A DNA stretch of 64,000 bases, taken from positions 4,896,001 to 4,960,000 of the forward strand of contig NZ_CP056032.1 in NCBI RefSeq assembly GCF_013375035.1. Direction: 5' to 3'. The stretch comes from Spirosoma sp. KUDC1026 (GTDB lineage: Bacteria > Bacteroidota > Bacteroidia > Cytophagales > Spirosomataceae). The translations under genes and the position numbers were made by a program. Shown in pieces: positions 33,464-42,552 of the stretch. How positions within the stretch are numbered: position 1 is the stretch's first letter; the number at the start of each line of letters is the position of its first letter. Under the pieces are notes generated by a model. The model ran no database searches, was not told the DNA's origin, and saw only the letters and a program-made list of their open reading frames with translations.

Positions 33464-36400
33464 ATGCTTGTACCATTACGCATAAAAGTCCGGCGCGGCA
33501 TCCACCTCTGGGCAAGTGTAGCCCTCCTGCTCCTTCTGGCGCAGGTCAGCCTGGCACAAACGCTCATTACGGGCACCGTCACCGATGCCGCCAACGGCGA
33601 GAAACTGGCCGGAACAACGGTTCAGGTTAAAGGAACCTCGGTGGGAGCCACTACCGATGCCGCGGGTAAATACCAGCTCAATCTGCCCGCGGGCGGTACG
33701 GTGCTGGTATTTTCCTTTATTGGCTATCAGCCACTGGAAGTCACCGTTGGCAATCGCAGCGTGGTTGATGCCAGACTGACTGCTACTGACAACGCCCTGA
33801 GCGAAGTTGTCGTTGTGGGCTACGGCGTGCAGAACCGGCGCGACATCACCACATCGATCGGCTCCGTTCGGGCGAAGGATCTGGCGAACCAGCCCGTGCC
33901 CAGCTTCGACCAGGCGCTGGCGGCCAAAATTGCCGGGGTGCAGGTAACGCAGACCTCGGGCGCGCCCGGTGCAGCCCTGTCGGTTCGGGTACGCGGCACG
34001 GGGTCCATCAGCGCGGGGAACGATCCGCTCTACGTAGTCGATGGAATTCCGCTTTCGCGCGATACCAAGTTTGCCACCGGCAGCACGAACACGCAGTTTC
34101 CCGACAACCCGATCAACGTCCTGAGTACGCTCAACACCGACGATATCGAGAGCATCGAAGTCCTGAAAGATGCGTCGGCCGCGGCCATCTACGGATCGCG
34201 GGGGTCCAATGGCGTGGTGCTGCTAACTACCAAACGGGGCAAGGAAGGCAAGACGGTCGTGAACTACGATACGTACGTGGGGGTGCAGCAGGTATCAAAA
34301 AAGATCGACCTGCTTAACGCCTACGAATACGCTCAGTTGAGCTACGAAGCGAAAAACAACGCCTACCTCGATCGCAACCCAACCGGCAAGCCCACCGACT
34401 CGAACGACATCCGCAACCGGGGCGTGGGGGCCCCCAGTACGTTAATTCAGCCCGAAATTGTTCCGTACCTGAACGGGCAGGCAAATCTAACCGATACCGA
34501 CTGGCAGGATGCTATTTTTCGGTCAGCGCCCATCCAGAATCATACGATCTCCATCTCTGGCGGTAAAGACAATGTTAGATTCTACGTATCGGGCAACTAC
34601 CTCAACCAGCGGGGGGTAGTTATCAGTTCGGGCTACAAACGGTACAGCGCCCGCGCCAATGTCGAAATTAAAACAGGGCGGCTGACGGTCGGTGCGAACC
34701 TCAACCCAACGTACGGCTACCACGATCTGGTGAAGGCAGAAGGTCCGTATCTGGGCGAAGGGGTGGTTGGTCTGGCGCTGCAGCTCGCGCCGATCTGGCC
34801 GGCAACCAACGCTGACGGCTCGTACAATTTTGGTGGCAACGCCTGGGGCTACGGCGCTACGTCGATTCTGAACCCGGTAGCTATTGCCAATCAGGTGTCC
34901 GACAAACTGAGCCAGATCCGGATATTGGGCAATACGTACGCGCAGTACGACATCATTGATGGCCTCTCCTACCGGCTCAATCTGGGGACTGATGTAAACA
35001 GCTTCCAGCGGGATTACTACCGGCCCTCAACGCTCGAGATCCGGGACCGCAAAGGCCCATCGACGCCAACGGGTTTCTCACGGGCGCAGAACTTTGTGAA
35101 CTGGCTGGTCGAGAATACGCTGAACTACAACCGCTCGTTCGGAGCGCATACCGTGTCGGCGCTGGCGGGTTTTACGGCCCAGAAAGACCGGCGCATCGCC
35201 AACGAACTAACGGCCACCAACTTCCCGAACGACCTGGTCTACACGCTGAACGCCGGGCAGGTATCGTCGGGAAGTTCCGACATTCAGGAGTGGTCGCTGC
35301 TGTCGTACCTGGGCCGGGTGCAGTACGATTACAACGGCAAGTACCTGTTTTCGGGCGCGATCCGGGCGGACGGTTCCTCCCGCTTCGGGCGCGACAATCG
35401 CTGGGGGTACTTCCCATCGGTGTCGGCAGGCTGGAACATCTCGCAGGAGTCTTTTCTGAAGTCATCGACCTGGCTGAGCGACCTGAAACTGCGGGCCAGC
35501 TACGGCCTGACGGGTAACTTTCAGATTCCCAACTACGGGTCGGTCAGCCTGCTGACGTACCAGAACTATATCCTGGGCAATGAGACAATCGTTAGTGGGC
35601 TGGCTCCGGGCAACTCGGCCAACGACCGGCTGCGCTGGGAAAAAACAGCCATGCTCGACGTAGGCTTCGATTTGAGTTTCTGGCGCAACCGCCTGAACCT
35701 GACCGTCGACTATTATGACGCTAACACCTCGGACCTGTTGCTGAACGTACCGGTCCCCCGCGCGTCGGGTTTCAGCACCGAATTGCAGAACATCGGCAAA
35801 GTGAACAACAAAGGGATTGAAGTCACCCTGGGAACCCGGCAGACGTTCGGCAAACTGATCTGGGACGGCAGCCTGAACTTCGCCAGTAACCGCAACCGCG
35901 TCAAGGCACTTGGCCCCGCCGGCGATCCGATCATTACGCAGGGTGGCGTAGCGGGCGCGCAGTTCATTACGCAGATCGATCGTCCGATTGGTGAGTACTA
36001 CACCATGATCAACGACGGTGTTTTCAAAAATCAGGCGGAGATTGACGCTTACCCGCACGTATCGACGACCCGCCCCGGCGATTTCAAGTTCCGGGATACG
36101 GATGGGAATGGAACAATCGACTTTAACCGTGACCGGGCCATTACGGGCAGCTATTTTCCCAAATTCACCTTTGGTTTCAACAGCAACCTGGCCTACCGGG
36201 GTTTCGATCTGGGCGTTGCCGTGCAGGGCGTACAGGGTCACAAGATCCTGAACCTGATCCGGCGGTATATCTACAACCTGGAAGGTAACGGCAACCTGTT
36301 CCGGGGAGCGCTCGACCGCTGGCAGTCGCCCGATAATCCGGGCAATGGTATCGTAAACCGGGCCAACCGACTGGCGTCGGGTTCGAACGGCGAGATCTCG

Positions 36401-36664
36401 ACCTGGCACATTGAAGATGGTTCCTACGTTCGTATTCGCACCCTCACGCTGGGCTACACGCTTCCGTCGACGCTTATGCAGCGCTGGCACATGAACCGGG
36501 CGCGCATCTATGTAACGGGGCAAAACCTGTTCACATTCACTAAATACCTGGGCTATAACCCGGAGGTAAACAGCCGCCCGGACAGCGCTCTTTCGTCGGG
36601 GGAAGATTACGGTACGTATCCCCTGCCCCGTACGATGTCGGTTGGTCTTAACCTGTCTTTCTAA
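33464..36664 (+). CDS. SusC/RagA family TonB-linked outer membrane protein
   Basis: 1066 residues from ATG 33464, which begins a signal peptide ending SLAQ; the open frame extends upstream but without coding character. Residues about 27-110 are the carboxypeptidase-like domain (ITGTVTDAANGEKLAG, FSFIGYQPLEV). The SusC hallmark around DNALSEVVVVGYG and the plug (VRVRGTGSISAGNDPLYVVD, DIESIEVLKDASAAAIYG) follow, then a ~22-strand barrel. It imports glycans or other large nutrients with the SusD-like lipoprotein encoded 13 bp downstream. No hydrolase gene is attached, so the substrate is open. Confidence 0.95.
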   Translation: MLVPLRIKVRRGIHLWASVALLLLLAQVSLAQTLITGTVTDAANGEKLAGTTVQVKGTSVGATTDAAGKYQLNLPAGGTVLVFSFIGYQPLEVTVGNRSVVDARLTATDNALSEVVVVGYGVQNRRDITTSIGSVRAKDLANQPVPSFDQALAAKIAGVQVTQTSGAPGAALSVRVRGTGSISAGNDPLYVVDGIPLSRDTKFATGSTNTQFPDNPINVLSTLNTDDIESIEVLKDASAAAIYGSRGSNGVVLLTTKRGKEGKTVVNYDTYVGVQQVSKKIDLLNAYEYAQLSYEAKNNAYLDRNPTGKPTDSNDIRNRGVGAPSTLIQPEIVPYLNGQANLTDTDWQDAIFRSAPIQNHTISISGGKDNVRFYVSGNYLNQRGVVISSGYKRYSARANVEIKTGRLTVGANLNPTYGYHDLVKAEGPYLGEGVVGLALQLAPIWPATNADGSYNFGGNAWGYGATSILNPVAIANQVSDKLSQIRILGNTYAQYDIIDGLSYRLNLGTDVNSFQRDYYRPSTLEIRDRKGPSTPTGFSRAQNFVNWLVENTLNYNRSFGAHTVSALAGFTAQKDRRIANELTATNFPNDLVYTLNAGQVSSGSSDIQEWSLLSYLGRVQYDYNGKYLFSGAIRADGSSRFGRDNRWGYFPSVSAGWNISQESFLKSSTWLSDLKLRASYGLTGNFQIPNYGSVSLLTYQNYILGNETIVSGLAPGNSANDRLRWEKTAMLDVGFDLSFWRNRLNLTVDYYDANTSDLLLNVPVPRASGFSTELQNIGKVNNKGIEVTLGTRQTFGKLIWDGSLNFASNRNRVKALGPAGDPIITQGGVAGAQFITQIDRPIGEYYTMINDGVFKNQAEIDAYPHVSTTRPGDFKFRDTDGNGTIDFNRDRAITGSYFPKFTFGFNSNLAYRGFDLGVAVQGVQGHKILNLIRRYIYNLEGNGNLFRGALDRWQSPDNPGNGIVNRANRLASGSNGEISTWHIEDGSYVRIRTLTLGYTLPSTLMQRWHMNRARIYVTGQNLFTFTKYLGYNPEVNSRPDSALSSGEDYGTYPLPRTMSVGLNLSF

Positions 36665-36677
36665 CCCACCCAGCGCC

Positions 36678-38132
36678 ATGAAAAAAACACGCTTTCAGTC
36701 AATAAGTAGCGCAGCACTCTTTCAACTTCCGTTGCGGCACTCTTTCAACTTCCGTTGCGGCACTCTTTTGCTCTTTGTCACGCTTATACTAACAGCTTGC
36801 CGCAAAGACTTCCTTGATCTGTCGCCCCTGTCGCAGCCCAACGTGGATAATTTTTACAGGACACCCAGCGACTTCAATAATGCCGTCAACGGGGCCTATG
36901 ATGCTTTACAGAACCCCAGCCAGTACGGCAGCGAGTTCAACACAATCATCGAAGCCCGCAGCGACAACGTCTTGGACAACGATCCTTCGTCGGGTTCTGG
37001 CTTGCGGTACAACATCGACCGGTTTATTGAACCAACGACGAATACGGTATTGCGCGATACCTGGGGCAGCCTGTACACGGGTATCAACCGCTGCAACCTG
37101 ATTCTGGACAAGATCGATGCCGTGACAATGGACGCTACCCTTAAGGCGCGTTACAAGGGCGAAGCTCAGTTTATCCGCGCCCTGTCATATTTCAATCTGG
37201 TCCGGCTGTGGGGCAAGGTACCCCTGGTTCTGACGGCCGGTACTACTGCCGACGCCCGGTCGTACACCCGCAACGAAGTGGCGGCCATTTATGCCGCTAT
37301 CGAAACCGACCTGACGGCGGCAATAGCGGGTCTGCCCGCCAGTTATACCGGCAACGACATTGGCCGGGCCACGTCGGGATCGGCGCGCGGTCTGCTGGGT
37401 AAAGTGTACGTAACGGAAAAGAAATACGACCTGGCCGTATCAACGCTGCGCGAACTGGTTACCGGCACGCGCTATCAGCTATTACCGAACGTGGCTGATG
37501 TCTTTGCCGTGACGAACAAGAACAACGCCGAACTGCTGTTTGCGGTGAAGTACCGGAAAGGTGGTTTATTGGGCGAAGGGCACGGCTCCTGGTTCGGCAC
37601 CAGCATTGGCGACAATATCGAACCGTCCCTGCGGGCGGCTTACCCGACTGGCGACAAACGGCTACCGCTCACCGTTCAGGTGCCGGTACCAAGCAGTATC
37701 AACGCCGTTCCTCGAAAGTTTTATGATGAACTGTCTTCAACCAACGACGTAGGTAACGACTTTCCGGTATTACGTTTCGCTGACGTGCTGCTACTCTATG
37801 CCGAAGCCCTGAACCAGGTGGGCTACCAGGCCAACGGCGATGCCTTCATGGCCTTGAACAGGGTTCGGACCCGGGCGGGGGTCGCTACGTACACCAGCGC
37901 TCAGCTCCCCACAAAAGAAGCTTTTCAGACGGCCGTCATTGCCGAGCGCCGGCTGGAACTAGCCCTTGAAAGCGACCGCTGGTTCGACCTCATCCGGACG
38001 GGCACCGCCGTCGAAGCGATCAAAGTAACGGGTATCACCATGCCCGCTTACCGGGTTCTTTACCCAATTCCGCAGTCTGAAATTGATGTGTACAATAATC
38101 CAACTACGTTCCCGCAGAATCAGGGGTATTGA
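36678..38132 (+). CDS. SusD/RagB family nutrient-binding lipoprotein
   Basis: 484 residues from ATG 36678. Lipobox LILTAC then RKDFLDLSP, the usual SusD opening. NFYRTPSDFNNAVNGAYDAL, the TPR-like part with AQFIRALSYFNLVRLWG, and the end YPIPQSEIDVYN are diagnostic. The signal peptide, residues about 13-32, is encoded by a 23-bp tandem repeat (36715-36768) read in two frames. It works as the lid of the SusC pore and binds the nutrient at the cell surface. Confidence 0.95.
   Translation: MKKTRFQSISSAALFQLPLRHSFNFRCGTLLLFVTLILTACRKDFLDLSPLSQPNVDNFYRTPSDFNNAVNGAYDALQNPSQYGSEFNTIIEARSDNVLDNDPSSGSGLRYNIDRFIEPTTNTVLRDTWGSLYTGINRCNLILDKIDAVTMDATLKARYKGEAQFIRALSYFNLVRLWGKVPLVLTAGTTADARSYTRNEVAAIYAAIETDLTAAIAGLPASYTGNDIGRATSGSARGLLGKVYVTEKKYDLAVSTLRELVTGTRYQLLPNVADVFAVTNKNNAELLFAVKYRKGGLLGEGHGSWFGTSIGDNIEPSLRAAYPTGDKRLPLTVQVPVPSSINAVPRKFYDELSSTNDVGNDFPVLRFADVLLLYAEALNQVGYQANGDAFMALNRVRTRAGVATYTSAQLPTKEAFQTAVIAERRLELALESDRWFDLIRTGTAVEAIKVTGITMPAYRVLYPIPQSEIDVYNNPTTFPQNQGY
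36715..36768 (+). repeat. 23-bp tandem repeat in the SusD signal-peptide region
   Basis: Units 36715-36737 and 36738-36760 are identical, and a partial third begins at 36761 (CACTCTTTT). Because 23 is not a multiple of three, each unit is read in a different frame (FQLPLRH, then FNFRCG). Gain or loss of one unit would shift the frame at the start of the gene. Confidence 0.9.
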
Positions 38133-38141
38133 GCGGGTGTT

Positions 38142-38262
38142 CTGACCACCGGCATGGGCCGCCCCGCCTACCCCCTCCTGTTCTAGGAGGGGATAAAAAA
38201 GGTCACTTCTGAATGTTCCCCCTCCTAATTTTCTAGGAGGGGGCAGGGGGTGGTAAATAGCG
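38142..38262. repeat. Palindromic repeat family 2, copy in opposite orientation
   Basis: CTGACCACC on the left, GGTGGTAAATAGC on the right, and two CCCCCTCCT / AGGAGGGG palindromes inside. The central AAGGTCACTTCTG is the reverse complement of the centre of the copy at 18673-18791. It follows the SusD gene and may terminate it. Confidence 0.85.
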
Positions 38263-38349
38263 AAAAAAGAGGCCGATTTAACTCTTCGTAAAACTCATAT
38301 AAGAACCGCCCGGCTCGCTATCCAGCAAGTCGGGCGGTTCGTTTACGCA

Positions 38350-38913
38350 TCAATCGTTTGTCGGCGGCAAGGGCGGTATATCCCGTGAATCAAACCCACG
38401 ATTGTTCCGGGACCATTCTTCCCGACCGTTTTTTACCCTGAATTGCCATTCTAGGCCGCCATGAACGAGTATGACGTCCATCATCAGCAGCCCGTTTCCA
38501 AGGTCATTAACGGATTGATATTTCTCCATAAACGGTTCCCCATAGCTGATCAGATTCGCAACCGGTGCAGTATCCGTTATTTGAAAAATCGAGTCTGCCC
38601 GCACGGCTGATTCAACAATCACAACAATACCCTTCCAGACAGCCCAGCGCGTTGGCGGATGATCAATAATTTCGTTGAGGAAATACACATCCGATAGATT
38701 ACAGGTATAGCCTTCTTCTGCTTCCCGTAGGTTTACCCGCACAGCCCTCTTTTTTCTGCCGGCAAACATCTCGATGAAACTGGGCAGTACGTTGTCTTTG
38801 AAAACGATGTGCTGTAACGGAATTGGCGGTTTGGACTGACCACGTACACCAGGTACGCCCAGTAACAAAGTAAGGATAAGGCAGAGCGGACATACGCAAC
38901 GTAGTCGTTTCAT
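38350..38913 (-). CDS. Secreted protein of unknown function
   Basis: 187 residues with a signal peptide ending VRGQ. The mature part has VRVNLREAEEGYTCNLSDVY and a Trp/Arg-rich end but no motif I recognise. It is divergent from another small secreted protein gene. Confidence 0.65.
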   Translation of the reverse strand: MKRLRCVCPLCLILTLLLGVPGVRGQSKPPIPLQHIVFKDNVLPSFIEMFAGRKKRAVRVNLREAEEGYTCNLSDVYFLNEIIDHPPTRWAVWKGIVVIVESAVRADSIFQITDTAPVANLISYGEPFMEKYQSVNDLGNGLLMMDVILVHGGLEWQFRVKNGREEWSRNNRGFDSRDIPPLPPTND

Positions 38914-39042
38914 AAATACACCGGGGAACAGGATGTAAATCAGCGTGAGCGATGCTCAACGAATGACCTACCAGTGACAAAAATTGCTGGCTTCAGTTAT
39001 ACTGAGCGATTTCTGTCACTTATTCCATATCAATCGACGGTT

Positions 39043-39489
39043 ATGAAAACGATCTTCGCCTTTTTTCTGCTGCTTGGACAGGTTACACTAGCCCGGCCAG
39101 GTCAGGCCCAGCCAGGTCAGGTTGCCAATTACTCAACTGGCAAACCCGGCACCGACGGGTACGAAGAATTCTCGTTCTGGGTTCGGAACAATACAGCGTC
39201 GACTATCTCATACGTGTATGGGCGCGACCGTAAAGAAGCTAAAGTGAAGTACCTCGGTAAAAGCAGCCTGAACGGCAAACCCGCTTTCAAGCTGGGACTC
39301 CCCAATGGTGTAACCTTATACGCCGTTCCGCTGGACATTACGTTAATGATCACCGATCGACCTGGTAAGTACGTCAAGCGGTTCTCCTGGCAGTACGAAG
39401 GCCCCGTTAATGGGGTTGGTACGTTCTGTCAGCCCTGCGCGCCGGACGAACGCTCGGCCATGCGATTACTTAAGGGCTATTACCTGTAG
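39043..39489 (+). CDS. Small secreted protein of unknown function
   Basis: 148 residues from ATG 39043, with a signal peptide (TIFAFFLLLGQVTLA). A short repeat PGQAQPGQ follows the signal, encoded by two copies of CCAGGTCAGG. A FCQPC pair of cysteines lies near the end. No known domain is recognised. The convergent SDR gene ends 28 bp downstream. Confidence 0.65.
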   Translation: MKTIFAFFLLLGQVTLARPGQAQPGQVANYSTGKPGTDGYEEFSFWVRNNTASTISYVYGRDRKEAKVKYLGKSSLNGKPAFKLGLPNGVTLYAVPLDITLMITDRPGKYVKRFSWQYEGPVNGVGTFCQPCAPDERSAMRLLKGYYL

Positions 39490-39517
39490 CACGGCGAGAC
39501 AGGCTGGCGCAAATCGC

Positions 39518-40318
39518 CTACATCTCATAGTGCTTTCTAATCATGCGCTCGTAGACCCCCGTAGGCAGCAGGCGTTTTAAGAGAACCGAGAATTTTTCCA
39601 GCGGTTTACCGACGCGATACGCCCGTTCGACCTGGGGAGACTGAATAATTTTTTCGATTAGTGGTCCGAATACGTCCGGCGCAATCCCCTGACTAACGCT
39701 CTCATCAATGAGTTCGTAGGTGCGGTCGAAGGTCTTTTTATAGACACTATTGGCTGGCAGCGACACCTTCAGCCGGTTTTTGTTGATATCAGTCCGGGTG
39801 CCGCCAGGCTGAACGTAGCAAGCCTGTACACCAAACGGAGCCAGTTCCAGCCGCAGCGCTTCAGTGAGTCGGTCAACAGCCGCTTTGCTGGCACTATAAG
39901 CCCCGCGATAAGGCAAACCTGCCTCTGCCGCAATCGAGCTGACATTGATGATCAGCCCGGATCTCTGCGCCCGCATGGTTGGTAATACCGCCTGAATGGT
40001 CCGAATAACGCCAACCACGTTGGTATCGAACACCCGTTGTACGTCAGCAATAGGCAAGGATTCAACCGGAGCCGCAATACCGAGCCCGGCGTTGTTAATC
40101 AGCACGTCCAGCCGTCCCTGCTCCGTCAAAATACGCTGAATAGCAGCCTGAATACTGGATTCACTGCATACATCCAGGTTCAGCGTACGAAATGGTTTGG
40201 TGAGTTGTTCGATGCTACGGGAGGTGCCGTATACAATGTGTCCCTGCTTGACCAGATAACTGGCAATATGTTCACCCAGCCCGGTAGAGGCCCCGGTTAT
40301 CAGTATAACTTTCGACAT
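39518..40318 (-). CDS. SDR family oxidoreductase
   Basis: 266 residues. Classical short-chain dehydrogenase: TGASTGLG at 8-15, NNAG at 75-78, Ser128 and the catalytic Tyr141-x3-Lys145. The last ~60 residues, with RAYRVGKPLEKFSVLLKRLL, resemble the oxidoreductases acting on lipids or retinol-type substrates. No partner gene is evident. Confidence 0.9.
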   Translation of the reverse strand: MSKVILITGASTGLGEHIASYLVKQGHIVYGTSRSIEQLTKPFRTLNLDVCSESSIQAAIQRILTEQGRLDVLINNAGLGIAAPVESLPIADVQRVFDTNVVGVIRTIQAVLPTMRAQRSGLIINVSSIAAEAGLPYRGAYSASKAAVDRLTEALRLELAPFGVQACYVQPGGTRTDINKNRLKVSLPANSVYKKTFDRTYELIDESVSQGIAPDVFGPLIEKIIQSPQVERAYRVGKPLEKFSVLLKRLLPTGVYERMIRKHYEM

Positions 40319-40547
40319 GGCGTTTGTTCGCTGCTTTCAAGAGCGGGCACGAAGTTAAGCGTTCCGGACGCAAAACCGATTCAGCGAATGAGCTCGGCCT
40401 GGTATCGTTTGTATGCGTTCGATCATTCGTCTGGTTGTTAGCGCTGATAGCCCACAAACATCTAAAGTCTACTTAACTACCTGACTTATAAACGATTAAA
40501 AATAAATCAATTTCGCACATAGCACTAATTACTTAAGTATTTTTCGT

Positions 40548-40555
40548 TACCTTTG
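40548..40555 (+). promoter_or_regulatory. -7 box TACCTTTG before a 36-aa ORF
   Basis: TACCTTTG fits TAnnTTTG exactly and lies 33 bases before ATG 40589. With the terminator at 40876-40910 it defines a transcript of about 350 nt. Confidence 0.55.
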
Positions 40556-40588
40556 ATTCAACCATTCACCGACGTACTATAAACCGCC

Positions 40589-40699
40589 ATGACCTCATCA
40601 CGTACAAGTTCCATCGACATTACCAATCTAGTTACCTGGACTACCGTTTTTTCTGTTGCAGCCACTGTAGCTGTTGAGTTAATACAGGTAATCTTCTAA
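40589..40699 (+). CDS. 36-residue putative membrane peptide
   Basis: MTSSRTSSIDITN is followed by about 22 hydrophobic residues (LVTWTTVFSVAATVAVELIQ) ending VIF, a single membrane span. A consensus -7 box lies upstream; a perfect 10-bp hairpin (40767-40796) and a terminator lie downstream. No homology can be claimed. It could also be chance within a small RNA gene. Confidence 0.45.
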   Translation: MTSSRTSSIDITNLVTWTTVFSVAATVAVELIQVIF

Positions 40700-40766
40700 C
40701 ACGGCCAACACCCGCTTAGCAGCTTTACATTGGAGCTGTAATAGACTGATAATCTGGGTGTACGTG

Positions 40767-40796
40767 TGCTGATAGCCCTTATCATAGCTATCAGCA
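40767..40796 (+). ncRNA. Strong hairpin in a possible small RNA
   Basis: Perfect 10-bp arms TGCTGATAGC and GCTATCAGCA around a 10-nt loop, between the 36-aa ORF and the terminator. It has no T run, so it is not itself a terminator. Confidence 0.35.
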
Positions 40797-40875
40797 ATGT
40801 GTCAGAGCTTTTGAGTTAATTTTAATAGCGTACCGCCAACCGGCTTCCTCACTAACCTAGACGGAGTACCCGTAC

Positions 40876-40910
40876 AAAAGCCTTACCTGGAGAAGTAAGG
40901 CTTTTTTTTT
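40876..40910 (+). terminator. Rho-independent terminator
   Basis: AAGCCTTAC (40878-40886) / GTAAGGCTT (40895-40903) with an 8-nt loop and a run of T to 40910. It ends the 36-aa ORF transcript, ahead of modB. Confidence 0.9.
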
Positions 40911-40957
40911 GTGGTATCCCGGTAACCGGTTCCTTCGAAAAATAACCATCTGGTTAG

Positions 40958-41005
40958 GGCGCATATTGTCTTGCCTTGCGAGCCGCACTTTTTGCGATAT
41001 GCGCC
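40958..41005 (+). promoter_or_regulatory. Inverted repeat before modB
   Basis: Perfect 9-bp GGCGCATAT (40958-40966) / ATATGCGCC (40997-41005) with a 30-nt centre. It may be an operator or leader hairpin of the molybdate genes; it does not match the Moco riboswitch by eye. Confidence 0.3.
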
Positions 41006-41069
41006 TGCAACCCGTACTTTGCACAGGTACGAGCGTTTATTATCCGCTCTGCGTCTGACTTTCTTGCCT

Positions 41070-41735
41070 ATGCCCATCGACTGGGAACCAATCTGGCTCA
41101 CGCTGCGGCTAGCCAGTATTACGACACTGGTATTGTTTATCATTGGCGTGCCAGTAGCGGGTGGCCTGGCTCTGAATCAATTTCGGGGCAAATCGGTACT
41201 TGAAGCCCTGATCAGTCTGCCGCTGGTACTGCCGCCCTCGGTAGTCGGTTTCTATTTGCTGCTGGCCTTCAGCCCAACCAGTGCGCTGGGTGCCTGGCTC
41301 TTAAGACACCTGGATATACAGCTTGTTTTTTCCTTTGAGGGGCTGGTGGTGGCTTCGCTGCTTTATAGTTTACCGTTTATGGTGCACCCCATTCAGGCAG
41401 GTCTGGAAAATCTGCCAGCCTCCTGGCGCGAGGCCGCTTACACGCTGGGCCAGTCGCCGGTACGGACCTTCTGGCGGGTCCTGCTCCCCAACTGCAAACC
41501 GGCCCTGCTGACGGGGATTGTTCTTTCTTTTGCCCACACGATCGGTGAGTTTGGTCTGGTATTGATGATTGGTGGTAACCTGCCCGGTCAGACACGGGTC
41601 GCATCTATTGCTATCTACGACGAGGTTGAACTGCTGCATTTTGATACAGCTCACGCCTACGCTGCGCTGCTGCTGGCACTTTCGTTCGTCATTTTGTTGC
41701 TGGTCTATAGCATCAACAAACGCGTTACGGTATGA
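41070..41735 (+). CDS. modB: Molybdate ABC transporter permease
   Basis: 221 residues from ATG 41070. Five to six membrane segments, with LVLPPSVVGFYLLLAF near the start and the EAA loop REAAYTLGQSPVRTFWRVLLP that docks on the ATPase. GIVLSFAHTIGEFGLVLMIGG and PGQTRVASIAIYDEVE are highly typical of ModB. Its stop overlaps modC by four bases. No modA (binding protein) gene is seen in the window. Confidence 0.9.
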   Translation: MPIDWEPIWLTLRLASITTLVLFIIGVPVAGGLALNQFRGKSVLEALISLPLVLPPSVVGFYLLLAFSPTSALGAWLLRHLDIQLVFSFEGLVVASLLYSLPFMVHPIQAGLENLPASWREAAYTLGQSPVRTFWRVLLPNCKPALLTGIVLSFAHTIGEFGLVLMIGGNLPGQTRVASIAIYDEVELLHFDTAHAYAALLLALSFVILLLVYSINKRVTV

Positions 41736-42541
41736 TCCAGACCGATTTGACGCTCCCCCGCCTGTTTGCAGAGGGTTCGGGTACCCTGCACGTACAGTTG
41801 TCACTACCAATGGGCAGCCTGACGGCACTGGTTGGTCCGTCGGGCTCGGGAAAGACAACGATTTTACGCCTGTTGTCGGGGCTGGAAACACCCACACAGG
41901 GACGTATCGCCGTCGGGGACGCCATCTGGCTGGATACTCAGCAACGCGTCAACCGACGTCCGCAGGATCGCTCAATCGGGTACGTTTTTCAGGATTCAGC
42001 CCTATTTCCAAATATGACCGTGCTTGAGAATATCCGGTTTGTTACCCCGCCCGGTCAGCAGTCACTGGCCGACGAACTGATCGACCAGACCGGTTTGCAG
42101 CCGTTCATCGACCAGAAACCGATTCGTTTATCGGGTGGGCAGCGGCAGCGGGTATCGCTGGCCCGGGCGCTGGTTCGCCAGCCGCAGCTGCTCTTACTGG
42201 ACGAGCCGTTCGCGGCTCTGGATACCACGTCGGCCCAGGCCCTCCGGCAGGTCTTGCTCGACCTCCACCAGCGCTGGGGCACGACCACCCTGCTGGTCAG
42301 TCACCATGAGGCCGACGTACGGGCACTGGCCGACCGGATCATTCACCTCGATCAGGGCCGAATTCGGGCGGAGACGGTAGTTGCGATGACAGGTTCTGCA
42401 AACAGCGAACGGATTGAGCGGTTATACTTTGACCCCCCAACCGGGCAGTGGGTGCTTGAAACAGCGACGACACAACTACGAGCCAAAAATCCATCCTGGC
42501 AGCAGTTAAAAGTGGGCGATCAAATTCACATTAGCTGGTAA
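41732..42541 (+). CDS. modC: Molybdate ABC transporter ATP-binding protein
   Basis: 269 residues. Walker A GPSGSGKTT at 35-43, Q-loop near GYVFQDSALFPNMT, signature LSGGQRQRVSLARAL, Walker B LLLLDEPFAALD and the switch His in LLVSHHEADVRAL. The tail after the ATPase is only about 50 residues, shorter than the two-lobed molybdate-binding end of long ModC proteins. ATGA overlap with modB shows translational coupling. Confidence 0.88.
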   Translation: MIQTDLTLPRLFAEGSGTLHVQLSLPMGSLTALVGPSGSGKTTILRLLSGLETPTQGRIAVGDAIWLDTQQRVNRRPQDRSIGYVFQDSALFPNMTVLENIRFVTPPGQQSLADELIDQTGLQPFIDQKPIRLSGGQRQRVSLARALVRQPQLLLLDEPFAALDTTSAQALRQVLLDLHQRWGTTTLLVSHHEADVRALADRIIHLDQGRIRAETVVAMTGSANSERIERLYFDPPTGQWVLETATTQLRAKNPSWQQLKVGDQIHISW

Positions 42542-42546
42542 CTTTG
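42539..42546 (+). promoter_or_regulatory. -7 box TAACTTTG overlapping the modC stop
   Basis: TAACTTTG contains the TAA stop of modC and ends six bases before ATG 42553. A start site a few bases further would give a leaderless CLC transcript. Confidence 0.55.
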
Positions 42547-42552
42547 CTGCCT

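Noticed and set aside
35462..36679. 405-codon open frame on the minus strand
   Set aside because: Antisense to the SusC barrel; no motif or start signal.
36715..36768. CRISPR-like repeat
   Set aside because: Units are directly joined without spacers and lie in a coding region.
40958..41069. Molybdenum cofactor riboswitch before modB
   Set aside because: Only one 9-bp dyad is present; the multi-stem Moco motif is not seen.
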